Shown one piece after another: positions 17,578-25,841 of a stretch of DNA of 64,000 bases; position 1 is the stretch's first letter, and every line of letters starts with the position of its first letter. Position numbers and translations under genes: made by a program. The notes beneath the pieces are model-generated. The model did no database searches, was not told the origin of the DNA, and saw only the letters and a list, made by a program, of their open reading frames with translations. The DNA is from Ensifer sp. IC4062 (lineage in GTDB: Bacteria; Pseudomonadota; Alphaproteobacteria; Rhizobiales; Rhizobiaceae): positions 173,776 through 237,775 of the forward strand of contig NZ_JADYVD010000003.1 of assembly GCF_020193575.1 (NCBI RefSeq). The letters run 5' to 3'.

Positions 17578-17911
17578 TGTCGGCTCCGGCGGCTGCGGGT
17601 TTGTCTTTAGAATCAGTAGCTTGGTGCTAAAGTGTACCCAGAACCGCCGGGCCCTGCCCGCACAAAAAAAGCGCGATTTCCGCAATGATTCCAAAGGCTT
17701 GCTGTCTATGGACGGTCACTAGCTAGTTTCCGTCCATAAACGCGCATATTTTGTAGAGTTTGCAAGCACTTGCCTTCGGTCGAGCATCGCCTTGGGTTAT
17801 GTGGACGGGACCAGGGGCGCTGGTTTTCGTCAGATTGGGGTTGCTGGGGTAATCACGCGCACTGTGCTGGGGCCGGCACGAGGCAGGCTGAGCGGCAATG
17901 CCGGGTCCGCA

Positions 17912-18583
17912 TCAGGTCGGTTTGAGGCGCGTGAGGAGGACGAGGTTGAAGGCCACGACCGAGGACCAGACATAACTCTTGAAGTGGTCAAGGCCGCGCC
18001 AGGTACAACGTGCCAAGCCGTAGGCGCGCTTGAAGCAGGAGATGCCGGCCTCAATGCCGGCTCGGAAGTTGCGCAGCTTGCGATAGACCCAGTTGCTTTT
18101 GACCATGTCCTCCACCTTGAGGCCGGCCTTTTTGTGGAAGGCCATGTCATGGACGCCCCAAGCCTTCGCTATGGCCAAATTGTTGCGCGTGGCAAAGCCA
18201 CCATCGGCCGGCGCCTGCCGTGGCGCGTTGCCATAGAAGGCGATGTGGCGTTCCAGCATTGGCAGCAAGCGATCGCTGTCGGCCGGATTGCCAGCCTCCA
18301 CCACCAGATCGAGGATCATGCCGCTCCGGCCGGCGGTCAGATTGAGTTTGTGGCCGTATTCGGCGTCGCGACTGCCTTTGACGATGATATCGGCATGGGG
18401 TTCGAACAGGCTCACCAGCTTCTCACCCGCCGGCACTGTTTCGCCGGCCAGGACGCGCCGCTCGCTCTGGATGATGACGCGTTCGATCAGCGGCCGATAG
18501 TGACGGGCTTCGATCTGCCACGGTGCGATAGAGGGATTGATCGCGACAGCCAGGCGCTCGCTCGCCTGGTCCAGATAGGCCAA
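17912..18583 (-). pseudogene. ISNCY-type transposase, C-terminal fragment
   Basis: About 223 residues of the catalytic half of an ISNCY-group transposase: ERRVLAGETVPAGEKLVSLFEPHADII, YGHKLNLTAGRSGMILDLVVEAGNPADS, and ADGGFATRNNLAIAKAWGV with part of the acidic triad. The N-terminal domain is absent. The fragment lies upstream, in the minus reading direction, of the N-terminal fragment, so the two cannot be halves of one simple interrupted copy. Confidence 0.8.
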
Positions 18584-18711
18584 AGTCGTCCGGGCGATTG
18601 ATCTGCCACAAGTGGAGGCTTATACTTAGAGGCGCAAGCGACGTTCGAAGCGGTTCCCTTGGATGGAACAGGGCGAGTAAGCCCCAGCTACATTGAGATG
18701 CGTCGCGATCG

Positions 18712-18750
18712 GAGCTGCAGGGACCGACACCCTCTGCAGCTCTATTTGTT
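18712..18750. terminator. Hairpin, probable terminator of the 77-residue gene
   Basis: GAGCTGCAG (18712-18720) pairs with CTGCAGCTC (18734-18742). On the plus side it is followed by TATTTGTT. It lies just past the stop of the small minus-strand gene at 18753; direction of termination is uncertain. Confidence 0.45.
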
Positions 18751-18752
18751 AA

Positions 18753-18986
18753 TTAAACCATTTCGCGGTCTTGAGGAGATGGGCCGCCGTCGCCGCCATC
18801 ATCATCTCCCGGCCACCACCCATTCCAATCATCGCCGAGCGCCTCTTTCGCCTGCTGACCATCAAGTCGCGTCATCAGCCTCTGGAGCAGCTGGTGCTCT
18901 GAGATGCCGCTCTCTGGCGGCAGGTACGCGGCGATGTCCTTCTGGCAAGCCCAGATCAACTGTTTCATTTTCTCTTTGTCGGCCAT
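18753..18986 (-). CDS. Small hypothetical protein, 77 residues
   Basis: Begins MADKEKMKQLIWACQ at 18986 with a clear GGAGA ribosome binding site about 7 bases upstream. The N-terminal two thirds are helical (QKDIAAYLPPESGISEHQLLQRLMTRLD), and the C-terminus is acidic and tryptophan-rich (DDWNGWWPGDDDGGDGG). I do not recognise a family. The composition and the good start suggest a real gene rather than a chance frame. Confidence 0.6.
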   Translation of the reverse strand: MADKEKMKQLIWACQKDIAAYLPPESGISEHQLLQRLMTRLDGQQAKEALGDDWNGWWPGDDDGGDGGPSPQDREMV

Positions 18987-19333
18987 GATCCGTCTCCCTG
19001 GGTCAGGTCAACACCTAATGCCGCGTGAGGTTCCGGCCCTTGTCTCGGATCGGCCGGGTCTACTTCATGCTTGATCATGGAGGAACGTAAGCCGCGGCGC
19101 GTCGGCGCCGTGATTGACTCACCGCAGCGGATGAGACGGTTTGCGACCGGACGCCCTGCAGAAACGCCTCGCCATCCGTCCGCTCGGCTGCGACGGTGAC
19201 TAGGGCGTTTTCTTTGCTACCCATCACATCGCAACAATCAACTTGTGTCTCCGAACACCCGTCAGTTATCGGCTACGACTTGAGGAACATGCAGTCGTCT
19301 GACTCGATGGGGGCCGGAGAAGAGGGATCGTAA
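18987..19333. other. Intergenic spacer between divergent genes
   Basis: Upstream region shared by the 77-residue gene (minus) and the APH(3'')-like gene (plus). It should hold both promoters, but I could not pick out clear -35/-10 pairs. Confidence 0.35.
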
Positions 19334-20137
19334 ATGGATCGGCATTTCGCATTGCTGGACCGCTCGCGTTTCGGCTGGACGCCGGTTGCGACCGGTGAAT
19401 CGGGCGATCCCGTCTACCGCCGGGACGATGGCCTCGCCTATGCGAAGGTCGCGCCGAGCGCCCGTTCGGCCGAGCTTGCCGGCGAGCGCGACCGGCTTGT
19501 CTGGCTCAACGGCCGCGGCGTCGCCTGTCCCGAGGTCGTCGACTGGCGCGAGACCGGGGAGGGGGCCTCACTGGTGATGACGGCGATCCCCGGCGTGCCG
19601 GCGGTCGATCTTCCAGGCGGCGACTTGCTTAAGGCCTGGCCTTTGATGGCGCGGCAGCTTGGCGCTCTGCACGCGCTGCCGGCCGACGGATGTCCGTTCG
19701 ATCGCAGCCTGTCGGTTATGTTCGCGCGAGCGGCGGATGTCGTTTTCCGGGATGCGGTGAATCCTGATTTCCTGCCCGATGATGACAGGAACGCGCCTCG
19801 ACGCGCCCTGCTGGCACGAGTCGAACGCGAGATGGCGGCCCGGCTCGAGCAGGAGACCGCCGACAGGGTCGTCTGTCATGGCGACCCCTGCATGCCGAAC
19901 TTCATGGTGGACCCTGAGACGCTCCGATGCACCGGCGTGATCGACCTCGCGCGGCTCGGGACAGCGGATCGTTATGCCGACCTGGCGCTGATGATCGCCA
20001 ACGCCGGCGAGAGCTGGGCGACGCCGGATCAGGCCGAGCGGGCGTTGGCGATCCTGTTCGATGCCTTGGGGCTCGCCGCCCCGGACAGCGAACGCCTTGC
20101 CTTCTATCTGCGGCTCGATCCGCTGACCTGGGGTTAA
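19334..20137 (+). CDS. Aminoglycoside O-phosphotransferase, APH(3'')-like (streptomycin kinase homologue)
   Basis: 267 residues. It follows the known APH(3'')-Ib (StrA) sequence closely along its whole length: GESGDPVYRR at the start, ELAGERDRLVWLNGRGVACPEV, AIPGVPAVDL, the catalytic VCHGDPCMPNFMVDPETL (HGD at about residues 182-184), CTGVIDLARLGTADRYADLALMIANA with the metal-binding aspartate, and the C-terminal ERLAFYLRLDPLTWG. The enzyme would phosphorylate streptomycin at 3''. The base composition looks like its neighbours and there is no strB, integron or transposon beside it, so it looks like a native homologue rather than a recently acquired resistance gene. Whether it gives resistance cannot be read from sequence. 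Confidence 0.92.
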   Translation: MDRHFALLDRSRFGWTPVATGESGDPVYRRDDGLAYAKVAPSARSAELAGERDRLVWLNGRGVACPEVVDWRETGEGASLVMTAIPGVPAVDLPGGDLLKAWPLMARQLGALHALPADGCPFDRSLSVMFARAADVVFRDAVNPDFLPDDDRNAPRRALLARVEREMAARLEQETADRVVCHGDPCMPNFMVDPETLRCTGVIDLARLGTADRYADLALMIANAGESWATPDQAERALAILFDALGLAAPDSERLAFYLRLDPLTWG

Positions 20138-20141
20138 AGCC

Positions 20142-20160
20142 AGCGGCGCGAGCCGCTTTC
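20142..20160. terminator. Hairpin between convergent genes
   Basis: AGCGGC (20142-20147) and GCCGCT (20152-20157) pair around a GCGA tetraloop, between the APH stop and the LysE stop. A short TTTC follows on the plus strand. Confidence 0.5.
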
Positions 20161-20183
20161 CAGCCGGCGCGTGGCCGCGCGGC

Positions 20184-20837
20184 TCAGCGGTTGAAAGAGG
20201 GCGCGGCGACGGAAAGCAGCAATCTCATGCCCAGCGCGACCATGATGCTGCCGGCGATGCGCTGCTGCCAGACCATGAAGGAGGTGTTGCGCGACAGCCA
20301 GCCGCTGAAGGATCCGGAGGTGAGGGCCGCCGCGCCGAGGATCAACAGTCCGGTCGCCTTCATCGTGCCGCCGAGGACGAAGAATTGCAGCGCGGACGAT
20401 CCGGCAGACGGATGCACGAACTGCGGAAGGATGGCGAGCATGAAGGAAAGCGCCGTGGGATTCGTCAGATTGCAGACCATGCCCTGGCGAAAGGGCCCGG
20501 CAAGCGAGACCGACGCGGAACGCTGCATAGTGGCGTCGACGCTCTTACGGCCGGCGGCGAGGAAGCGGACGCCGACATAGATCAGGTAGGCCGCTCCGAT
20601 CAATTGCATGGCCTTGTAGAGCGGCGGCGAGGAAACGACGATCGTGGCAAGGCCCATCGCCAGCAAAGGTATCTGGACAACGCCCGCCGCGACGCACCCG
20701 AAAGCCGTCGCCAGCGCCGCGTTCCTGCCCTGGCCGATGCCGCGGCTGATGACGAGCATCATATCCGGTCCGACCCCGGACAACTGGTAGGCAAGCACGG
20801 CACCGAGAAAAGCGGCGTATGTCGTCGGATCGGGCAT
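20184..20837 (-). CDS. LysE/RhtB-family amino-acid exporter
   Basis: 217 residues, about six membrane helices. It begins YAAFLGAVLAYQLSGVGPDMMLVISRGIGQGRNAALATAFG, which matches the conserved PGP-x-x-x-L...GR-x-x-G-x-x-x-x-x-G signature of LysE/RhtB carriers, here with G-V-G-P-D in place of PGP. IGAAYLIYVGVRFL and GMVCNLTNPTALSFMLAILPQFV are further family blocks. It would export an amino acid such as homoserine, threonine or lysine by proton exchange. Convergent with the APH gene. Confidence 0.88.
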   Translation of the reverse strand: MPDPTTYAAFLGAVLAYQLSGVGPDMMLVISRGIGQGRNAALATAFGCVAAGVVQIPLLAMGLATIVVSSPPLYKAMQLIGAAYLIYVGVRFLAAGRKSVDATMQRSASVSLAGPFRQGMVCNLTNPTALSFMLAILPQFVHPSAGSSALQFFVLGGTMKATGLLILGAAALTSGSFSGWLSRNTSFMVWQQRIAGSIMVALGMRLLLSVAAPSFNR

Positions 20838-21728
20838 GCCTCAGAAACAACCAAGGCGGTTCGAGGTTCCACCGGCGATACAAGTGGCAAGGCGGATTGC
20901 GGCTGTCTCGCCCCGGCATCACGGCGGAATGAAGGACCGCAATTGGCCGGCACTGGAAATTCCGGTCGGTCTCCACGAGCGGCAGCAAAGGGTAATTCGC
21001 ACCGGGTACCAAGCGTCAGATTTTCACCACTAGCGGCGAGGCCTTACACAAGAAGCGGCGATCGTCAGATTGGTTTATCTATATTCTTGCCGAAGAAGAA
21101 GCTCCAGGTGTACTTCAATGGCGTCAGCCGGAGCGAGGTCATAGGCTTGCGACTTCAGCTCTCTTTTACTATCCAAATGCGGATTCTCACAGGCCCGTGC
21201 GGAAGCATACGAGTATATTCGTATACAGCGGTATCAACGTCGTTAACGGGCTCGTTACCAATGCTTTCGCAATCGGATATGCCGTTGATTGGATCTGGCC
21301 GGCGAGGTTTTACGCTCCATGCGCCGTTGGCCAGGCGCTTCCGATCGCGACCGCGACGAATAGCATAGGAATAAACTTCATTGAGCGGGTTCAGCGGGAT
21401 CTAGGATGGCGGCGGTGTCGTTCTTCGGCGAGCCGACTTTGCGGTCGATCGGCCACACGTGGCCGCGTTCCCCGGCGTACCAATAGACGGACTCCTGCCC
21501 GACCCTCCCTTTCAATCCTCTCCATTGCCGGGGGCTATATTGGGATCCGAGAACGACAGGGGTTTGCGGCGAACTCGATCAGCCTGAATGTGCATGGTTT
21601 TAGATGGGGTATTCGGCTTAGCGCCTCATCTTCAGGGGCTTGGGATTGTAGGCGGGGTGCTGCGGTTCGAGTGATGATAAACGTGGTCTGTATCGCAACA
21701 GCCACAAGCATCAGAAAGGAAGCGCAGC
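20838..21728. other. Spacer, including the probable left end of the IS110-family element
   Basis: About 890 bases with no convincing gene. The first part should hold the LysE promoter. The last 100-200 bases before 21729 belong to the IS110-family element, whose non-coding end may encode a guide (bridge) RNA. The exact element boundary could not be read, since IS110 elements usually lack terminal inverted repeats. Confidence 0.4.
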
Positions 21729-22766
21729 ATGAGCCATTATGTTGGATTGGATGTCTATGTGAAAGAGACTTCCCTGTGCATCGTTGATGAAGCGGGCGAG
21801 ATTTGCCGAGAGCTAAAGGTCTCCAGCCATCCCGATGACCTCATCGAAGTTCTGAAAGATCCTACCTGGCATCTCGTGCGTATCGGTCTTGAAGCTGGAC
21901 CATTATCGCAGTGGCTTTTCGAAGGTCTTTCGAATGCCGGTCTACCAGTTGTTTGCATCGAGACCCGTCACACCAAGGCCTTCCTGAAGGCGACCGTGAA
22001 TAAAACGGATCGCAATGACGCGCGCGGCATTGCGCAAACGATGCGGGTTAACCTGTTTCGGCCTGTGCACGTCAAGAGGATATCGAGCCAGCAGCGACGC
22101 GCTTTGCTCACAGCGCGCAAGCTAATATTGAACAAGATCAGGGACATCGAGAATGACATCCGAGGACTGCTGCGTAATTTCGGTCTTAAGGTTGGCGTGA
22201 TCGGACGCATTGGCTTTGTGGCGCGGATAAGAGAACTTCTTGAGGGTATGGTCGATCTGGCGGAAATCATCGAACCATTGCTCGCAGCTAGACAGCAGCT
22301 TCGCGAGAGTTTCGAAGTTCTGCACCGAAAGGTGCTCTCCATCGTTCGGGAGGATGTGACCTGCCGACGCTTGATGACGATTCCCGGCGTCGGCCCGGTC
22401 GTAGCCCTAGGCTTTGTCAGCACGATCGACATACCTGGACGCTTCAAAAATTCCAAAGCCGTCGGTCCTGCGTTAGGGCTGACACCGGTTCTGAACCAAT
22501 CTGGTGAGAGCAATCGTGTCGGCCGGGTATCGCTCTGTGGTGACACAATGATGCGAACGCTGCTCTATCAAGCGGCTCAAGTAATGCTGACTGTGGTCAG
22601 AAAATGGTCGTGGCTAAACGCGTGGGCGATGAATATTGCCAAACGTCGGGGCCATCAGAAAGCAATCGTCGCCTTGGCACGCCGGCTGGCTGTGATCATG
22701 CATCGCATGTGGAGTGATGGCACAGATTTCCAGTGGTCAAAGGACCACGGACTGGCGAAGGCCTGA
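21729..22766 (+). CDS. IS110-family transposase (DEDD recombinase)
   Basis: 345 residues, apparently intact. The RuvC-like N-terminal domain has YVGLDVYVKET (first catalytic D), RIGLEAGPLSQWL (E) and KTDRNDARGIA (D-x-x-D). The C-terminal Tnp domain has LMTIPGVGPVVALGFVSTI, then GPALGLTPVLNQSGESNRVGRVSLCGDTMMRTLLYQAA with the conserved serine and glycine positions. A purine-rich GAAAGGAAGCGCAGC precedes the ATG. These enzymes recombine DNA under guidance of a structured RNA made from the non-coding end of the element. It is the only complete-looking transposase in the window. Confidence 0.93.
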   Translation: MSHYVGLDVYVKETSLCIVDEAGEICRELKVSSHPDDLIEVLKDPTWHLVRIGLEAGPLSQWLFEGLSNAGLPVVCIETRHTKAFLKATVNKTDRNDARGIAQTMRVNLFRPVHVKRISSQQRRALLTARKLILNKIRDIENDIRGLLRNFGLKVGVIGRIGFVARIRELLEGMVDLAEIIEPLLAARQQLRESFEVLHRKVLSIVREDVTCRRLMTIPGVGPVVALGFVSTIDIPGRFKNSKAVGPALGLTPVLNQSGESNRVGRVSLCGDTMMRTLLYQAAQVMLTVVRKWSWLNAWAMNIAKRRGHQKAIVALARRLAVIMHRMWSDGTDFQWSKDHGLAKA

Positions 22767-22784
22767 GCATGTCAGACGACTAGA

Positions 22785-22802
22785 TTCCACCCGCCGGTGG
22801 AA
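22785..22802. repeat. Short hairpin downstream of the IS110 transposase
   Basis: TTCCACC (22785-22791) pairs with GGTGGAA (22796-22802), loop CGCC. It may belong to the IS110 right end or serve as a transcription stop; no T run follows. Confidence 0.45.
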
Positions 22803-23107
22803 CGAGGTCCTTCACGGGACGATGAATGAAGTGAGTCCGCTATGGAACTTGTACCGATCGGGTTTACCGACCAGGACGCGTTTTAGATTGTTCTGCTTCA
22901 TTCTACTGACCCCATAATGGGAGGGGGAAAGACCCGATCCCGAAGAGAAGCAAGGCTCCGTGAACGACGTCGGATACCGGTGAAAGTGGAAGGCTCGATA
23001 GTGCTTGACCTCAAGACGCCGAATAGAGAAGTTTCCCTAAGCGGTTGCGCAGCAGGACGGTGGATCGATAATGGAGGGGGAGCGGAAGCAGTTGGGAGGA
23101 GGGAAAA
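22803..23107. other. Spacer between the IS110 gene and the TylF-type methyltransferase
   Basis: About 300 bases. It includes the probable right end of the IS110 element and the leader of the downstream gene, whose GGAGGAGGG ribosome binding site lies just before 23108. Confidence 0.35.
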
Positions 23108-23839
23108 ATGCCCAATTTGAGCTCTGTTGTCTGGCGTATGCGCCGCCTGTTTGAAACCTCCCTGTTGAGTGCCACAGCGCGGTCGGTGCGGCGAGAGCAC
23201 CTTACCTACCTTTCGCCTCGGAAGCTGAGACGTCTCGAGACAGCACTGAGGGAAGTTCTGAAAGAGAACGTGCCCGGCGATATAGCCGAATTCGGCATTG
23301 CCCTGGGCGGAAGCGCAATCATCCTGTCCAAGAAGGCAAACCGCCATGGACGCCGCTTTCACGGCTTCGATGTTTTCGGAATGATACCTCCACCCCAGTC
23401 GGCGAAGGACGGCCAGAAAGAAAGGGACCGTTACAAGACGATCGCGAGTGGAGAATCAAAAGGACTGGGCGGCGATCTTTACTATGGTTATCGCGACAAT
23501 CTTTATGATGAAGTCTGCCGTTCCTTCAGGAAGTACGGCCTCGCCGTCGATGGGCCGATGGTCAACCTGCATAAAGGGCTGTTCGAGAACACCCTCCCAG
23601 TAGCACGGGTAGAGAAGATCGCCTTCGCCCACATCGACTGCGATTGGTATGATCCGGTCAGCTATTGCCTGAATAGCCTGGCAGACCGGGTCAGTCCGCG
23701 GGGGGTCATCCTGATCGATGACTACCATGATTACGAAGGATGCCGAACGGCGACAGACGAATTCCTGCGGGCTCGTCCTGACTTCGCCTTCGAAGACGGA
23801 GAAAACGTCATCCTACGCCGGACCAGAATCAACGGCTGA
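23108..23839 (+). CDS. TylF/MycF-family O-methyltransferase
   Basis: 243 residues. DIAEFGIALGGSAIILSKKANRHGRRFHGFDVFGMIPPP (about residues 57-97) gives motif I and the sugar-methyltransferase signature; AFAHIDCDWYDPVSYCLNSL and GVILIDDYHDYEGCRTATDEF hold the acidic residues that bind magnesium in the TylF/MycF (PF05711) family. These enzymes methylate hydroxyls on deoxysugars of macrolides or surface glycans. The ATG is preceded by a very strong GGAGGAGGG site. No glycan gene is directly adjacent, so the acceptor is unknown. Confidence 0.88.
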   Translation: MPNLSSVVWRMRRLFETSLLSATARSVRREHLTYLSPRKLRRLETALREVLKENVPGDIAEFGIALGGSAIILSKKANRHGRRFHGFDVFGMIPPPQSAKDGQKERDRYKTIASGESKGLGGDLYYGYRDNLYDEVCRSFRKYGLAVDGPMVNLHKGLFENTLPVARVEKIAFAHIDCDWYDPVSYCLNSLADRVSPRGVILIDDYHDYEGCRTATDEFLRARPDFAFEDGENVILRRTRING

Positions 23840-23942
23840 ACAGCAATAGTGGCGAGTGCGGCAGAGCAGGGTACTCTCGCGGGAAGGTGATCTGGATCGA
23901 CTGCAACGATAATTGCAGATGGCCTGATCAAAGCAGAAGTGG

Positions 23943-24589
23943 CTACGATGTGCTCTCCACCGGCAGCGGCGTCATCTGCTCAACCGGGTAGGGGCGCTGC
24001 AGCCGTTTGGCATCCTTCCAGTCCGCCGTCAGCCACAGTTCGATCTCTGCCGGGTCCGTGAGGATCACCGGCATAGCCTTGGGATGGATCGGCTTGACCA
24101 GCGCATTTGCCTCGCAAGTGAGGAACGCGAACAGTTCGTGCTCTCCGGTGCGTGGGTTCTTCATCGAGCCGCGCGCGCCCTTCCATGGCGTCCAGATCCC
24201 GGCAAAGAAGGCGAGGGGCTGCTTGTCATCGATCGCGAACCAACGCTCCGTTTTCTTCGGCTTGGTGTCCTCGTATTCACAAAAGGCTGTCCACGGAACG
24301 ATGCAACGGTGCTTGACGCCGGTCCAGGCGCTCCAATGCGGAGAAGCGAGGTTGCGGATATTGGTGACGCCGTAATCCGGCTTGCCATTGGTGACCGAAG
24401 GTGCGAGGGCATGCCCCAAGTGAGATTGACGAGCTCGCGCTCACCTTCCGCGTTGTTACGGATCACCGGTCTGGACTTGTCCGGAAAGACCTCCGTTGTC
24501 GGATTGGCACGGTTCGTCATGTCGCTGTGCGGCTTCGCCGCCCGCCACAGCTCGTCAAATTCCACCTCGATACGATACCGGTTGCACAT
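23943..24589 (-). pseudogene. SRAP (YedK/HMCES-like) DNA-protein crosslink protein, frameshifted
   Basis: The start MCNRYRIEVEFDEL at 24589 keeps the catalytic Cys2 that covalently traps abasic sites in single-stranded DNA. The frame runs to VNLTWGMPS, then shifts near 24400; the rest continues in another frame as NGKPDYGVTNIRN, CIVPWTAFCEYEDTKPKKTERWFAI, FAGIWTPW and ELFAFLTCEANALVKPIHPKAMPVIL (family E and H residues), ending at 23943. Both halves together equal the usual length (about 215). A single base change would repair it, so a sequencing error cannot be ruled out. It overlaps the end of the zinc-ribbon gene by 35 bases. Confidence 0.8.
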
Positions 24590-24875
24590 CCACCCACTCC
24601 GAGTCTCGGTTGATCCGGCCAATCCGCCAGCCGTTGTTGCCCTTATTCCCGCAGCGCGTACAACGCAGCATCGGCCGCAGCTCGTCAAGAGTGGCGTTGC
24701 TGCCGAACCGACGGGCAATTCCCCAGCGGTTCAGCCAATTATTGTACTGGCATGCCGCGCAGCGGGCGCCGAGGATCTGGTCCTCGTCGAGATCGGCCAG
24801 GCGCAGGTGACCGATCCCAAGCTCGGGATCGATCGTAGGTCCGCCTATCAGGTCAATTCCGCGGCCGTGCCTCAT
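24555..24875 (-). CDS. Small zinc-ribbon hypothetical protein
   Basis: 106 residues starting MRHGRGIDLIGGPTIDPELG at 24875. Two CxxC pairs, ARCAACQYNN and LRCTRCGNKGNN, about 38 residues apart, suggest a zinc ribbon. No enzyme motif is seen. It overlaps the upstream 62-residue gene by 23 bases and the SRAP start by 35, so these genes are translated as one unit. A longer frame runs up to 25037 but would duplicate the upstream gene in another frame. Confidence 0.6.
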   Translation of the reverse strand: MRHGRGIDLIGGPTIDPELGIGHLRLADLDEDQILGARCAACQYNNWLNRWGIARRFGSNATLDELRPMLRCTRCGNKGNNGWRIGRINRDSEWVDVQPVSYRGGI

Positions 24876-25041
24876 GACGCGATTTCCATTCCGGCCGATG
24901 CTCCAGGCAGAACCAGTTGGGCTCGGCTTTGCCGACAGCGAACCCAAACCCACCCCATTTATGGCAGCCCGGATGTTCGCAGTAGTGGACATAGAGACCA
25001 TTATCCCGGTGCTTTTCGCCGGCGATCTTCTCGTCACTCAT
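24853..25041 (-). CDS. Small Cys/His-rich hypothetical protein
   Basis: 62 residues beginning MSDEKIAGEKHRDNGLY, with HYCEHPGCHKWGGFGFAVGKAEPNWFCLEHRPEW: C-x4-C-H and C-x2-H pairs that could hold one zinc ion. GGAGG lies about 10 bases upstream of the ATG. Unknown function; part of the minus-strand group 25540 to 23943. Confidence 0.6.
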   Translation of the reverse strand: MSDEKIAGEKHRDNGLYVHYCEHPGCHKWGGFGFAVGKAEPNWFCLEHRPEWKSRHEARPRN

Positions 25042-25087
25042 TTCGCTTCAGCCTCCTTCGCGAAAGGTATCGCGGCCCAACCCGCCG

Positions 25088-25540
25088 TCAACCTGCAGCG
25101 TTCTTTCCGGTTTGGCTGCCGAACTGCGCCTCGAAAGCCGCATCCCAGTCGCCATGGCTGGACGTGCCGATGTGTTTTAATGGCTCGAAGCGGTAACGCT
25201 TTGTGAGCGCGCCCGATATCAGCCGCGCCATACGGTCGCGTGCCTCCGACGCCTTTTGGCGATCCAGATCGCAGGCATCGCGCCTCAGTTCTATCGGAAT
25301 GGTGTAGAGCGTCTGAGTGATGAACGGCGTGATCGCCGGATAGCGCAGCACTTGGGCGTCATCGAAGATCGCATAGGCCTGGAAGGACTCGGCCATCTTC
25401 ACTGCAAGTTGCTGGATTCCGCGAACCTCGACCTTGCGGCCATACTGGTTGAGGCCGGCAAAAGCCCGCCGCTCAAAAGGCTTCATGACCGCTAGATCGA
25501 CGGCAATGGTGTTATTGATTTCATCTTCAAGTGTTCTCAA
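25088..25540 (-). CDS. Hypothetical protein, 150 residues
   Basis: I chose the TTG at 25540 because GGGGAAGG precedes it; the frame reads [59 protein letters not shown] onward. Mixed helix and strand, no membrane segment, no catalytic motif that I know. It heads the minus-strand group with the two small zinc proteins and the SRAP gene, so a DNA-related role is possible but only inferred. Confidence 0.5.
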   Translation of the reverse strand: MRTLEDEINNTIAVDLAVMKPFERRAFAGLNQYGRKVEVRGIQQLAVKMAESFQAYAIFDDAQVLRYPAITPFITQTLYTIPIELRRDACDLDRQKASEARDRMARLISGALTKRYRFEPLKHIGTSSHGDWDAAFEAQFGSQTGKNAAG

Positions 25541-25841
25541 GGTGCACCTTCCCCGCCTGCAAGGCGGTTCTTTAGGTCCCCAAGGTTTTCGAATTTGGCG
25601 CCGCACCGCCGATGAATGTTCTTATTATGTTCTCGTGGTGGTTGGAGTCAATGCGGCGCTTTCACTGACGCTGATGGCTGCAAGCGATGTGAGAATCATG
25701 TTTTCCCATGCACGGTTTCAAGGAAGCTAATTTAGTGAACAAATTCAGGGCCGTTAGAAGTTTGTTAATCACATCTCCTGCAATCTGAAGCTGTTCTTAT
25801 CCGGGTTCATCAGGCGCCCGCCTCCAAAATTACGTGATTTC

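Noticed and set aside
20184..21368. Streptomycin resistance transposon around the APH(3'')-like gene
   Set aside because: No strB, no Tn5393-like transposase and no inverted repeats are seen; the IS110 gene begins 1.6 kb away and shows no link to it.
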